A stretch of 64,000 nt of DNA from the NCBI RefSeq assembly GCF_002929215.1, contig NZ_PJII01000009.1:46098-110097 (forward strand), in the 5' to 3' direction. The stretch is from Arthrobacter sp. ZGTC412 (GTDB lineage Bacteria; Actinomycetota; Actinomycetes; Actinomycetales; Micrococcaceae). A model generated the notes under the pieces. That model did not search any database. It had not been told where the DNA came from and saw only the letters and a list, made by a program, of their open reading frames with translations. The position numbers were made by a program, and so were the translations under genes. Positions 45,011 through 53,366 of the stretch are shown here, piece after piece; the stretch's first letter is position 1, and each line of letters begins with the position of its first letter.

Positions 45011-45051
45011 TATCAGTGTTTCTGATATAAGTGATATCAGGCATTCTGATA
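45011..45051. promoter_or_regulatory. Three overlapping MarR-type operators
   Basis: Three 17-base inverted repeats of the form 6-5-6 overlap with a 12-base step: TATCAG-TGTTT-CTGATA (45011-45027), TGATAT-AAGTG-ATATCA (45023-45039) and TATCAG-GCATT-CTGATA (45035-45051). They fill the space between the divergent hydratase/lyase and MarR genes, ending 11 bases before the MarR ATG. Confidence 0.8.
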
Positions 45052-45062
45052 AGCTGTCAACC

Positions 45063-45542
45063 ATGTCTGCAGAAGTTTCCGGCGCCGGCCGTCCCGGGGA
45101 GCACGTTTCCGACGAACCGCACGCCCGTGTGACCTATCTGGTGAAGCGACTGGAGTCAGCGGTACGGCGGGACCTGGATGCGATCATGCAGGAACAGGGG
45201 CTGACCACCCCGCAATATGCCGCCCTGAGTATCTTGCGGAGAAGTCCGGGCCTTTCGTCGGCCCAGCTGGCCCGCCGGTCTTTCGTAACAGCCCAGTCGA
45301 TGCAGGTAATGGTCGCCGCTTTCGAGCGCAGTGGTTTCATCGAGCGGCGTGCCGATGCGGGGCATCAGCGGATTCTGCGTAACTTCCTCACGGCCGCGGG
45401 CGAAGCTGTCCTTGCACGCAGCGAGGAAGCCGCCGACCGAATCGAGAAGCAGATGCTCGCCGGGCTAAGCGACGCCCAAATCAGGCGCCTGCGCGAAACC
45501 ATGGAGGCCTGCGTCCAGAACCTTCTGGCCGACGGCCCCTGA
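45063..45542 (+). CDS. MarR-family regulator of the hydroxycinnamate operon
   Basis: A 159-residue winged-helix regulator: RVTYLVKRLESAVRRDLDAI, GLTTPQYAALSILRRSPGLS, RRSFVTAQSMQVMVAAFERS and IERRADAGHQRI form the dimer helices, recognition helix and wing. Relatives next to hydroxycinnamate genes (CouR/FerR type) respond to hydroxycinnamoyl-CoA. The frame is open far upstream, but the ATG at 45063 fits family length and places the operators in the promoter. Probably represses both itself and the divergent operon. Confidence 0.88.
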   Translation: MSAEVSGAGRPGEHVSDEPHARVTYLVKRLESAVRRDLDAIMQEQGLTTPQYAALSILRRSPGLSSAQLARRSFVTAQSMQVMVAAFERSGFIERRADAGHQRILRNFLTAAGEAVLARSEEAADRIEKQMLAGLSDAQIRRLRETMEACVQNLLADGP

Positions 45543-45588
45543 CCTGTTGCGGTAGGCGCGCTGTGACGGCTGCCCTGCCATATGCCGC

Positions 45589-46395
45589 CTAGCTCCCTGC
45601 CTGCCGGTGCAAACGGGGGCTGATGGTGGAGGCGGCATGGCTGCCGGCGAGGGCGTGGGTGAGTCCGCGCGCAGCCATCTGCACGAGAAGTTTCATCTCT
45701 TTCAGATCCCTGGCCCCTGGTGAACTCAGGAGTGAAACCGCAGCGATGCCCACCTCCGGCGGACCGAACACGGGGGCCGCGCAGGAAACTGATCCCGGGG
45801 TCAGTTCATTCTCTGACGTGGCCACGCCGTCGGTCCTGATGCGGTCCAGTTCCAGACGAAGGACCTCCGGGTCGGTATGTGTATTTGTTGTGTAGCGGGC
45901 CAGGGGTGAAGCCATCACGGCATCCCGGATCTCGGGTTCGGCGTATGCCAGCAGGACCTTTCCGGAGGAGCTTGCGTGAAGCGGCAGCCTGCCCCCGGCC
46001 CGGCCGGCAGCGGGCACACCGCGGGTTCCGGCAATCCGCTCTATGAGGAGAGCATCGGTGCCGTCCATGACGGCGATGAGCACATGTGCCTTCGTCGTTT
46101 CCCAGAGGCTTTGGAGGAATGGCATGGCCGCCTCCCTCAGGCCGTAGCTGCGGTTGGATCTTGCCGCGATCTCCCAGAGCCTGACTCCGATGGCATAGCC
46201 GCCGCCGGATGTGCGCTCGAGGCCCCCCCAGGTGACCATGTCCTGGATGAGCCGGTGGACCGTGCTGGTGGGCAGGGCCGTGAAACGTGCGATGTCGGAC
46301 ATTGACAGCACCGTGCGCTCCCCGGCGAAGGCGTCCAAAACGAGAAAAATTTTCGCGGACACCGACTGCCCAGGAGTTGAGCTGTTGCCCGCCAT
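45589..46395 (-). CDS. IclR-family regulator of the ADH/ABC operon
   Basis: A 268-residue regulator with an N-terminal wing-helix (IARFTALPTSTVHRLIQDMV) and a full IclR effector domain (LQSLWETTKAHVLIAVMDG, GGRLPLHASSSGKVLLAYAE, ELTPGSVSCAAPVF). Divergent from the alcohol dehydrogenase/ABC operon across a 149-base region with symmetric repeats, so it is the likely controller of that operon. Confidence 0.88.
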   Translation of the reverse strand: MAGNSSTPGQSVSAKIFLVLDAFAGERTVLSMSDIARFTALPTSTVHRLIQDMVTWGGLERTSGGGYAIGVRLWEIAARSNRSYGLREAAMPFLQSLWETTKAHVLIAVMDGTDALLIERIAGTRGVPAAGRAGGRLPLHASSSGKVLLAYAEPEIRDAVMASPLARYTTNTHTDPEVLRLELDRIRTDGVATSENELTPGSVSCAAPVFGPPEVGIAAVSLLSSPGARDLKEMKLLVQMAARGLTHALAGSHAASTISPRLHRQAGS

Positions 46396-46412
46396 AGGAC
46401 GCTCCTTAGATG

Positions 46413-46492
46413 TCAGAGGCTCTTATTCACCTTGCAGACTAGTTTCCCACTGAGTGGGCATGCGTGTCACCCGTCACATCAGAGGCTCTTAT
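46413..46492. promoter_or_regulatory. Divergent control region with flanked palindrome
   Basis: CCCACT-G-AGTGGG (46446-46458) sits near the middle of two exact direct copies of TCAGAGGCTCTTAT (46413-46426 and 46479-46492). The symmetry suggests cooperative binding by the IclR protein at 45589. Confidence 0.6.
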
Positions 46493-46544
46493 ATTGAAGT
46501 CAACGGCGTGATGCCGGCCCTCAAACATCCCACAGGAGTGAATA

Positions 46545-47660
46545 GTGACCAGGACAATGATGTCAGCCCGTATGCACGAGGTCGCAGCGCCGATGGTGCT
46601 GGAGGAAGTACCCCTTCCCGAGCCCGGCCCGGCGGATGTGCGGGTATCTGTGCAGGCCTGCAACATCGTGCCGAACCTTGCGAACATTCTCGCGAACTGG
46701 ACGACCTGGTTTCCCCAGAACCCCCTTCCCGCTCTGCCGGCCATTTTTGGCCTCGACCCGGCGGGCGTCGTCGAAGCGGTAGGCTCCGATGTCCACGGGT
46801 TTGCGGTGGGGGATCGGGTGTACGTCAACCCGGGTCGCTATTGCGGCGGATGCCTGGCCTGCCGCCGGGGAGACCATATCAACTGCAGCAGCTACGCGTT
46901 CTCCGGCTACTTCGGCTTCACGCCGACGGCCACCAAAATGTTGGACCGCTACCCCTACGGCGGGCTGGCCGAGTACATGATCGCCCCGCAGTACGCGCTC
47001 GTTAAACTGCCGGACTCGGTCAGCTTCGAACACGCTGCCCGCTTCGGCTACCTTGGCACCGCGTACTCTGCCCTGCGGAAAGCCAACGTCGGGACGGACA
47101 CCACCGTGCTCATCAACGGCATCAGCGGAACCCTCGGCCTCGGCGCCGCCCTGTACGCACTCGCCCTCGGCGCCACACAGATCCTCGGCACCGGTCGTGA
47201 CCGCGCCCTGCTGGAAAGGGTCCGCGCACTGGCCCCCGAACGGATCCAGACGTTCTCCAGCCTCGACGGACCGATCGATGAATGGGTACACAGCGTCACG
47301 GACGGCGGAGTCGACGTCCACATCAGCGCCCTTGGCCCCGGCACACCCCACGAGCCCTTCATCCAGGGCATGAAATCCCTGCGCCGCGGCGGAAGGGCCG
47401 TCAACATCGGCGCGACTTCCGGGGACGTCCCCATCGACGTCCACCACATGATGGACCAGCAGCAGCAGCTGGTCGGATCCGTCTGGTTCACCGCAGGGGA
47501 GGGCCAGGACATGGCAGCCATGGCTGCCAACGGCATGGTCGACTTGTCCATCCTCGAAAACGTGGTCTACCCGCTGGCGAAGGTCAACGACGCAATCAAC
47601 GGCATCGAGAACCGCCACGGCGGCTTCAGCAACTACATCATCAGCCCGAACGAAAAGTAG
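46545..47660 (+). CDS. Zinc-type alcohol dehydrogenase (MDR family)
   Basis: A 371-residue medium-chain dehydrogenase. NPGRYCGGCLACRRGDHINC shows the structural-zinc cysteines, INGISGTLGLGAALYALALG the coenzyme Rossmann fold, and GLAEYMIAPQYALVKLPDSV the link. The N-terminal region has an unusual NIVPNLANILANWTTWFPQN in place of the normal first zinc ligand segment, so the catalytic zinc may be absent. First gene of a five-gene operon with an isochorismatase-fold protein and an ABC importer. Confidence 0.85.
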   Translation: MTRTMMSARMHEVAAPMVLEEVPLPEPGPADVRVSVQACNIVPNLANILANWTTWFPQNPLPALPAIFGLDPAGVVEAVGSDVHGFAVGDRVYVNPGRYCGGCLACRRGDHINCSSYAFSGYFGFTPTATKMLDRYPYGGLAEYMIAPQYALVKLPDSVSFEHAARFGYLGTAYSALRKANVGTDTTVLINGISGTLGLGAALYALALGATQILGTGRDRALLERVRALAPERIQTFSSLDGPIDEWVHSVTDGGVDVHISALGPGTPHEPFIQGMKSLRRGGRAVNIGATSGDVPIDVHHMMDQQQQLVGSVWFTAGEGQDMAAMAANGMVDLSILENVVYPLAKVNDAINGIENRHGGFSNYIISPNEK

Positions 47661-47669
47661 GACCCTGCC

Positions 47670-48314
47670 ATGACCACCAACGAGCTGCAGCTGGATCCCG
47701 CCCGCACGGCACTGGTAAACGTGCACTGGCAACAGGACATCGTCACCGCCCAGGGGGCGTTCGCCCCCTTCTTCGCCGAGGCCGTCCAGCGGCACGGCGT
47801 CATCGACAGGACACGCGCCCTGGTGGAAGCCGCCAGGGAATCCGGCGTTCCGGTCATCTGGGCGCGCGCCGCCTTCCAGGCCGGCTACCCCGAACTCGTC
47901 ATGAACACCGGGCTCAGCCACGCCATCAAGGACCTGAACGCCCTCGTGGAAGGAAGCCCCGGAGCGCAAATCATTGAGGAACTGGCTCCATTGGATTCTG
48001 AACCGGTGGTCAGCCACCCCGGCACTTCGGCGTTCCCGGTCACGCCCCTGGATTCGATCCTGCGCCGCCTCGGCATAGAGACGGTGCTCTTCACCGGTGT
48101 GGCCACCAACATCACGGTCGAAGGAACGGCCCGGGATGCAGTCAACCTCGGATACCATGCCGTCATCGTCTCGGACGCCTGCGCTGCGGCTACGGATGCC
48201 GCCCACGAGGCCACTCTTGAGACCTTTTCGCTGCTGGGGCGAACAGCCACCGTTGATGAAGTCCGAGCCGCGCTGCAGGGCGTCGCGGCACAACCAGTTG
48301 GCTCGGCCTCTTAG
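47670..48314 (+). CDS. Isochorismatase-fold protein lacking the Asp/Lys/Cys triad
   Basis: A 214-residue cysteine-hydrolase-fold protein. The fold markers are clear (ALVNVHWQQD, VVSHPGTSAFPVTPLDSILR, FTGVATNITVEGTARDA, HEATLETF), but the three catalytic positions are changed: the Asp of the DMQxD motif is His 19, the Lys is His 116, and the Cys is Thr 149. It cannot work like nicotinamidase or N-carbamoylsarcosine hydrolase; true isochorismatases also lack the Cys but keep the Asp. It starts 9 bases after the dehydrogenase. Confidence 0.82.
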   Translation: MTTNELQLDPARTALVNVHWQQDIVTAQGAFAPFFAEAVQRHGVIDRTRALVEAARESGVPVIWARAAFQAGYPELVMNTGLSHAIKDLNALVEGSPGAQIIEELAPLDSEPVVSHPGTSAFPVTPLDSILRRLGIETVLFTGVATNITVEGTARDAVNLGYHAVIVSDACAAATDAAHEATLETFSLLGRTATVDEVRAALQGVAAQPVGSAS

Positions 48315-48407
48315 CCCGTCCCGTCACCCCCTGCCGTGTTCTACCGTGCGGTCCCCGACTGGGGACCGCACACACATCCGCTGCTTCACACCGTCGAAGG
48401 AAAGAAC

Positions 48408-49541
48408 ATGCCCAAAAATCGAATCAGGTCCACAGCGCTGACGCTTGGGGCCTCCACCGCACTGATCCTCTCCCTGGCCGCCTGCGCAGGTTCCTCTACC
48501 GGCCAGTCAGACCAAGGCCTTGACAGCGCCGGCCAGCAGGCGTTGGCGCAGGCGAAGGACTTTGTCGAAAAGTCCCAGTCGAAAGTCACAGAGGCGACCC
48601 TGGCCTCCGACTCACCTGCCATCGCCAAGGACATCTCCATCGTCGTCATCCCCTGCACCTACGCGGCAGAAGGGTGCAAGCGGGTGGCCGACTCCGTGCA
48701 GGAGGCCGGCAAGACGCTGGGCTGGGACACCCGCATGATCGACCCGGCCGGGGACCCTGAAAAGATGCGTCAGGCGATCCGCACAGCCATGCAGCTCAAA
48801 GTCGACGGCATCGTGCTCGGAGCAATTCCGGAAATCCTGGTCAAGGACGACGTCGCCCTCGCCCGGGCCGCCGGAATCAAGATCGTCAACGCCATGGAGC
48901 CCAATTCCAAGGAATTCGCTGATGCGCAAACAGGCACGGACAACGTCCAGGCCGGCCGCATGAACGCCGCCCTGCTCACCGTTGAAACCGGGGGCCTCGG
49001 CCGCGTCGTCACCATCAATGATCCCCAGTTCCCTGCCGTCATCGGCTGGCATAAAGGCTTCACGGAAGGACTGAAGGAATTCTGCCCCTCGTGCACCATC
49101 GTCAAGGAAATGGAATTCCAGTTGTCCGGACTGCAGACCACCCTGCCCCAGGAGTTCCAGGCCACACTGACGGCCAATCCCGATATTAACGCGGTCTGGG
49201 CAGCCTACGATCCTGTCGTCACCGCGATCACCCCCGTCATCGAACGCTCGTCCAATCCCGACATCAAGATCCTGTCCCACAACGCGGACCCGTCCTCCCT
49301 GAAAGACCTGCAGGCAGGGGACAAGCCGATCTCCGGCTCCGTCGGGTACTCCATCGAATGGATCGCCTACAGCGCAGTAGATCAAATGAACCGCTTGTTC
49401 AGCGGTGCCCTTGCAGAGGCCGAACGCCAGCGGATGGTGCCGAACAAGCTGATCACCTCCTCGAACGTCACTACGGTGCCCTGGGATGGCGACGCTGACT
49501 GGAAAAACGCGTTCCTCACCGCCTGGAAATCGGCCAAGTAG
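48408..49541 (+). CDS. CUT2-type ABC substrate-binding lipoprotein
   Basis: A 377-residue periplasmic-binding-protein-like lipoprotein (signal ending ILSLAAC) from the ATG at 48408 with AAGGAA upstream. DISIVVIPCTYAAEGCKRVA, MQLKVDGIVLGAIPEILVKD and NPDINAVWAAYDPVVTAITP follow the two-lobed sugar-binding (peripla_BP_4) pattern, with an odd Cys pair near the N-lobe start. It captures an unknown solute for the transporter genes that follow. Confidence 0.87.
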   Translation: MPKNRIRSTALTLGASTALILSLAACAGSSTGQSDQGLDSAGQQALAQAKDFVEKSQSKVTEATLASDSPAIAKDISIVVIPCTYAAEGCKRVADSVQEAGKTLGWDTRMIDPAGDPEKMRQAIRTAMQLKVDGIVLGAIPEILVKDDVALARAAGIKIVNAMEPNSKEFADAQTGTDNVQAGRMNAALLTVETGGLGRVVTINDPQFPAVIGWHKGFTEGLKEFCPSCTIVKEMEFQLSGLQTTLPQEFQATLTANPDINAVWAAYDPVVTAITPVIERSSNPDIKILSHNADPSSLKDLQAGDKPISGSVGYSIEWIAYSAVDQMNRLFSGALAEAERQRMVPNKLITSSNVTTVPWDGDADWKNAFLTAWKSAK

Positions 49542-49569
49542 CAGCCGGCCCCGGATCCAGGACACCAAG

Positions 49570-51102
49570 ATGACCAACTACGCCGTCACATGCGAAGACC
49601 TGAGTATCTCCTTCGGCGCCACTCAAGCACTCAAGTCGGTGACCACCGGCTTCGAACGCGGAAAGATCACCGCACTGCTGGGCATGAACGGTTCCGGCAA
49701 ATCGACGCTGATCAAGGTCCTCGCGGGAATATACCGACCCGATCCCGGATCCCGGATCACCATCGCCGGCTCCCCGATCGCGGGGCACCTGACCCCGAAA
49801 CGCGCCCATGCCTTGGGGCTGCGGTTCCTCCACCAGGAAGTCGGGCTGGTGGGGCCCTTGACCATATCGGACAACTTCGCCATGGTCGGACGCTTCAGAG
49901 CACCCTTCGCACTGGGTCCCATCGCCCAGCGGGAACAGGACGAATATGTCGCCCAGGTCCTGCAACGTTTCGACCTGCCAGTTCACCCGCAAACCAAAGT
50001 CGCTGACCTCAGCCCGACCCTGCGGACCATGGTCGGCATGGCCCGGGCGTTCCAGCACGACGGCGAAGACGAGGACGTGTTCGCCAGGAACGTTCTGGTC
50101 CTGGATGAACCCACGGCATCACTTCCCGCCGATGAAGTCCACGCAGTCATGGCCACCGTTGAGCGACTCCGCGACCACGGGGGCACGGTCATCTACGTCA
50201 GCCACCGCACAGAAGAAGTCAAGCGGCTGGCAGACAACCTCATCGTCCTTCGGGACGGGGAACTCGTCGTGGAAGAGGCGGTAGCACACCTGCAGATCCC
50301 GGACATCGTCTCCAGGGTCGTAGGACAAACCATCGCAGCCAAAGAACTACGCCGGACCGACCTCAGCGGGACACCCGTCGTGCTTGAGGTCAACAACCTC
50401 CAAGGAACCACGCTTCAGGACGTGAGCCTGCAAATCCGGGCAGGTGAAATCCTCGGCGTGGCAGGGCTCGTCGGGTGCGGGCGGAGCGAGCTAATCCGTC
50501 TGCTCTCCGGCGCGCAACGCCCGCACCAGGGAACAATGCAGCTCAACGGCCAGCCGTACCAGCCCACCCACCCGGGAACCGCAGTGAAACGGGGTGTCGT
50601 CTCCGTGCCACAGGACCGCCGGGTCGAAGGATGCATTCTCAGCATGGCAACCAACGACAACCTGACCATGGGCAGCCTTGACACCTTCTTCAAAGGCGGA
50701 CTCCTGCGCCTGAAATCCGAATCCCTTTCGGCCCAGGGTCTTGCCGAAACGTACCAGGTCAAGACCGGGGACATCCGGTCCCCCATCAGCACCCTCTCGG
50801 GCGGTAACCAACAGAAGGTCGTTATTGCCAGAGCAGCCAGCCGGGCAACGGAAGTGCTCCTGCTCGACGAGCCAACGCAGGGCGTCGATGCCTTGGCCAA
50901 GCAGGAAATCTGGAACATCATCCGCGGATTTGCAGCCACCGGAAAAGCCGTCGTCGTCGCATCGACGGACTTTGATGAGTTCGTTGGCCTGTGCGACCGC
51001 GTCATCGTCCTTGACCGCGGAGCCATTGCCGCCTCCGCCGCCGGCCCCGACGAAATCACCGAAAAACAGCTTGCCCTCCTCTGTGCCGGCGCGGACCAAT
51101 GA
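49570..51102 (+). CDS. CUT2-type ABC transporter ATP-binding protein (duplicated ATPase)
   Basis: A 510-residue tandem ATPase. The first half has Walker A GMNGSGKSTLIKVLAG and Walker B VLVLDEPTASLP; the second has GLVGCGRSELIRLLSG, the signature LSGGNQQKV and VLLLDEPTQGVD. The first-half signature is replaced by LSPTLRTMVGMA, a common asymmetry in RbsA/MglA-type proteins. ATG at 49570 is chosen because the conserved domain starts there. It overlaps the permease gene by ATGA. Confidence 0.9.
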   Translation: MTNYAVTCEDLSISFGATQALKSVTTGFERGKITALLGMNGSGKSTLIKVLAGIYRPDPGSRITIAGSPIAGHLTPKRAHALGLRFLHQEVGLVGPLTISDNFAMVGRFRAPFALGPIAQREQDEYVAQVLQRFDLPVHPQTKVADLSPTLRTMVGMARAFQHDGEDEDVFARNVLVLDEPTASLPADEVHAVMATVERLRDHGGTVIYVSHRTEEVKRLADNLIVLRDGELVVEEAVAHLQIPDIVSRVVGQTIAAKELRRTDLSGTPVVLEVNNLQGTTLQDVSLQIRAGEILGVAGLVGCGRSELIRLLSGAQRPHQGTMQLNGQPYQPTHPGTAVKRGVVSVPQDRRVEGCILSMATNDNLTMGSLDTFFKGGLLRLKSESLSAQGLAETYQVKTGDIRSPISTLSGGNQQKVVIARAASRATEVLLLDEPTQGVDALAKQEIWNIIRGFAATGKAVVVASTDFDEFVGLCDRVIVLDRGAIAASAAGPDEITEKQLALLCAGADQ

Positions 51103-52151
51103 CGTCCCGCAGCCCGTCACCCTCCACGAAAAGGATCACCACAGCCATGGTTTCCACCATCACGAAAGCCCGGCCGAAGCCGGGCCAGGCTCGTACCCGA
51201 CTGGGACCGGCCGCATTTCTCACCCGCTACGGCGTTATCGTTTTCCTGGTTCTCCTTGTCACCATTTTTGCGCTGCTGATGCCCCGGACCTTTCCGACGT
51301 CAGGGAACCTCATGGCAATCGTCGCCGACCAGTCCATACCCATCATCCTGGCCCTGGCTGCGATCCTTCCCCTGGCCGCCGGGGAATTTGACCTCTCCAT
51401 CGCAGCGGTCCTGGGCTTTTCCTCAATTCTCTCCATCGCCCTATCGAACGCCGGGATGCCCCTGCCGCTGGTACTGGCAGGAACTCTCGTTTTCGGCCTG
51501 CTGGTCGGAGCCGTGAACGCCTTCTTCGTCGTCAAAATCGGCATCAATGCCTTCATCGGAACCTTGGCAATGGCCACCATCCTTGCCGGCCTGAACTTGC
51601 TGCTTACCCGCGGATCACTGATGACCCTTGAATCCGAAGAGTTCGCCAGGCTCACCAGCGTGCCCGGCTCCCGGATCCAGATCGTCATCGCGTACGCCCT
51701 CGTTCTCGTCCTTGTCATCTGGTATCTGCTGGAGCGCACACCTTTCGGCCGGTATCTGCGGGCCACGGGCATGGGTCGCCCGGCAGCCCGCCTCAGCGGC
51801 GTGCGGACAGAACGCTATCTCACCTCATCCTTCGTGTTGGCAGCGCTGCTGGCCTCGTTCGCAGGATTCCTGCTGGCATCCCGGTCCGGAAGTGCACCGC
51901 CCACCCTGGGACCGGAGTTTTTGTTGCCGGCCTACGCAGCAGCGTTCTTGGGGGCGGCTACCATACGGCCGGGCTTCTTCAACGTGTGGGGCACAGTCGT
52001 CGGAGCATTTCTACTTGCCGTGGGCAGCAACGGCCTGACTCTAATGGGCGCCCAAACCTGGGTGGCGAACGTCTTCAACGGAGTGGCCTTGCTCGCAGCA
52101 GTATCTGCCTCGGTGATCGTAGCCCGCCGAGGGGTCAGCGGCCGTACATAA
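51099..52151 (+). CDS. CUT2-type ABC transporter permease
   Basis: A 350-residue RbsC-like permease with about nine membrane segments after a 42-residue basic leader. ALAAILPLAAGEFDLSIAAV and LGFS, GAVNAFFVVKIGINAFIGTL and LGAATIRPGFFNVWGTVVGA are typical. Last gene of the operon, followed by a strong terminator. Confidence 0.9.
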   Translation: MTSRSPSPSTKRITTAMVSTITKARPKPGQARTRLGPAAFLTRYGVIVFLVLLVTIFALLMPRTFPTSGNLMAIVADQSIPIILALAAILPLAAGEFDLSIAAVLGFSSILSIALSNAGMPLPLVLAGTLVFGLLVGAVNAFFVVKIGINAFIGTLAMATILAGLNLLLTRGSLMTLESEEFARLTSVPGSRIQIVIAYALVLVLVIWYLLERTPFGRYLRATGMGRPAARLSGVRTERYLTSSFVLAALLASFAGFLLASRSGSAPPTLGPEFLLPAYAAAFLGAATIRPGFFNVWGTVVGAFLLAVGSNGLTLMGAQTWVANVFNGVALLAAVSASVIVARRGVSGRT

Positions 52152-52172
52152 ACGATGCGTTCAGGTGCATGG

Positions 52173-52211
52173 GGCAGCGGTCCCGGGGCTGATAGCCCCG
52201 GGACCGCTGCC
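52173..52211 (+). terminator. Perfect 16-bp terminator hairpin after the ABC operon
   Basis: GGCAGCGGTCCCGGGG pairs exactly with CCCCGGGACCGCTGCC over a 7-base loop, 21 bases past the permease stop. Confidence 0.8.
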
Positions 52212-52624
52212 TGTCTGCTCTGGGGGTCCTCGGGATTCCGCCCCATAGATCCCGCGCGGGAGCAACCGCCTCGCACGAAGAGGCGGCCCACGGGTATGAC
52301 CGGCTATGATGGCACGACCGAAGCTGGGCCCGGCGGCTTCGATGAGGACGTCATGGGGCAAAAAGTTCCTGGCTCAAAGGCGCCGCCGCCATCATGCTGC
52401 TGCGATTCATGGCATGGGTTTGGGACGCCGTCCGTTGCAGCGTCCTGCATCCGCAAGTGAGGCCGGCAGGCCGCGCGCGGGAGATCAGCTGGCGGAGGGG
52501 TTTGGGAAAGAAATGCCCATTAGGAAATTCGACGTTGGTGGAAACAGGAGGATTCCCTGGTTCACCGGGTCTCTGGGCCTCGCGCGCGCGCTGCTCCGCG
52601 GCCAACAGATCACTGCACGGCGTA
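52212..52624. other. Gap between convergent operons, no gene seen
   Basis: About 410 bases. Frames are open on both strands, but none shows a ribosome site or a recognisable protein. Confidence 0.4.
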
Positions 52625-53365
52625 TCAGGGGGACTGCAAGCCAGTCTCACAGTAGGCGCGTGCAGCCAACGGGCCGGTTATGAAGTCAAAGAGGGAAGAG
52701 GCCAGGGCGTCGTTACGGGCCTTGCGAGATAAAGTCGCCGAGAACTCGGTGTAATGCTGGACGGCGTCCGGGAGTGGGCCGATGACCGTCGCCTCGGGGA
52801 CGAGCATCAGTTCACTCAGCTGATGGATGGCCATGTCAGCCCGCCCGTCGAGGAGTGCGTGCGCGGTGGGTCCCTGGTCAACGATTGTGGACCGGGAATC
52901 GACCTGCTCGGCTATGCCCAGTTCCCGAAGCAGGCGGGAAAAGTAGATTCCGCTCGGTCCGTTCCGCGAATACGCGACAGAGCGCGCGGCTGACAGCGCA
53001 CTGATGAGCCGGTCAACTGAACGAATATCGGGGCTGCTGGCGTCCGGTGGCACTGCAACCCCGATTCCGGACTTCGCGACCGGCAGGCACGTTGGCAGGT
53101 CGAAGACGTCCGTGAATGCAGAGGCTTCCAGGGACCCTGTTATTCCTACGAAGATCCCGGGCCGCGCGCCGGCTTCAATCCGCTGCAGAAGCAGACCCGT
53201 TGGTTCGAAAACGACGTCCACGGCCGTTTCGGTTGCCTCCGTGAAGGCGGGGAGGATTTGCCCTTCCATGGCGCTTCTCAGCGCCACGGCACAGAACAGC
53301 GATAGGGCGGCGCCGGACGCCGGGTCCGACCCCGCCCTATTGAGCGGTGCGCTGGCTGTTCTCAT
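52625..53365 (-). CDS. ModA-like solute-binding domain protein without signal peptide
   Basis: A 247-residue type II periplasmic-binding-fold protein (SBP_bac_11/ModA type): LRSAMEGQILPAFTEATETA near the start, GLLLQRIEAGARPGIFVGIT, KSGIGVAVPPDASSPDI, YSRNGPSGIYFSRLL and MAIHQLSELM. It begins ATG one base after the hydroxyquinol dioxygenase stop, so translation is coupled. No Sec, Tat or lipoprotein signal is visible, so it is probably cytoplasmic. It may bind an aromatic effector or product; no transporter genes accompany it. Confidence 0.75.
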   Translation of the reverse strand: MRTASAPLNRAGSDPASGAALSLFCAVALRSAMEGQILPAFTEATETAVDVVFEPTGLLLQRIEAGARPGIFVGITGSLEASAFTDVFDLPTCLPVAKSGIGVAVPPDASSPDIRSVDRLISALSAARSVAYSRNGPSGIYFSRLLRELGIAEQVDSRSTIVDQGPTAHALLDGRADMAIHQLSELMLVPEATVIGPLPDAVQHYTEFSATLSRKARNDALASSLFDFITGPLAARAYCETGLQSP

Positions 53366-53366
53366 C

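Noticed and set aside
46563-48293. 576-residue minus-strand open frame across two genes
   Set aside because: It spans the alcohol dehydrogenase and isochorismatase-fold genes in antisense, both of which have clear families and ribosome sites.
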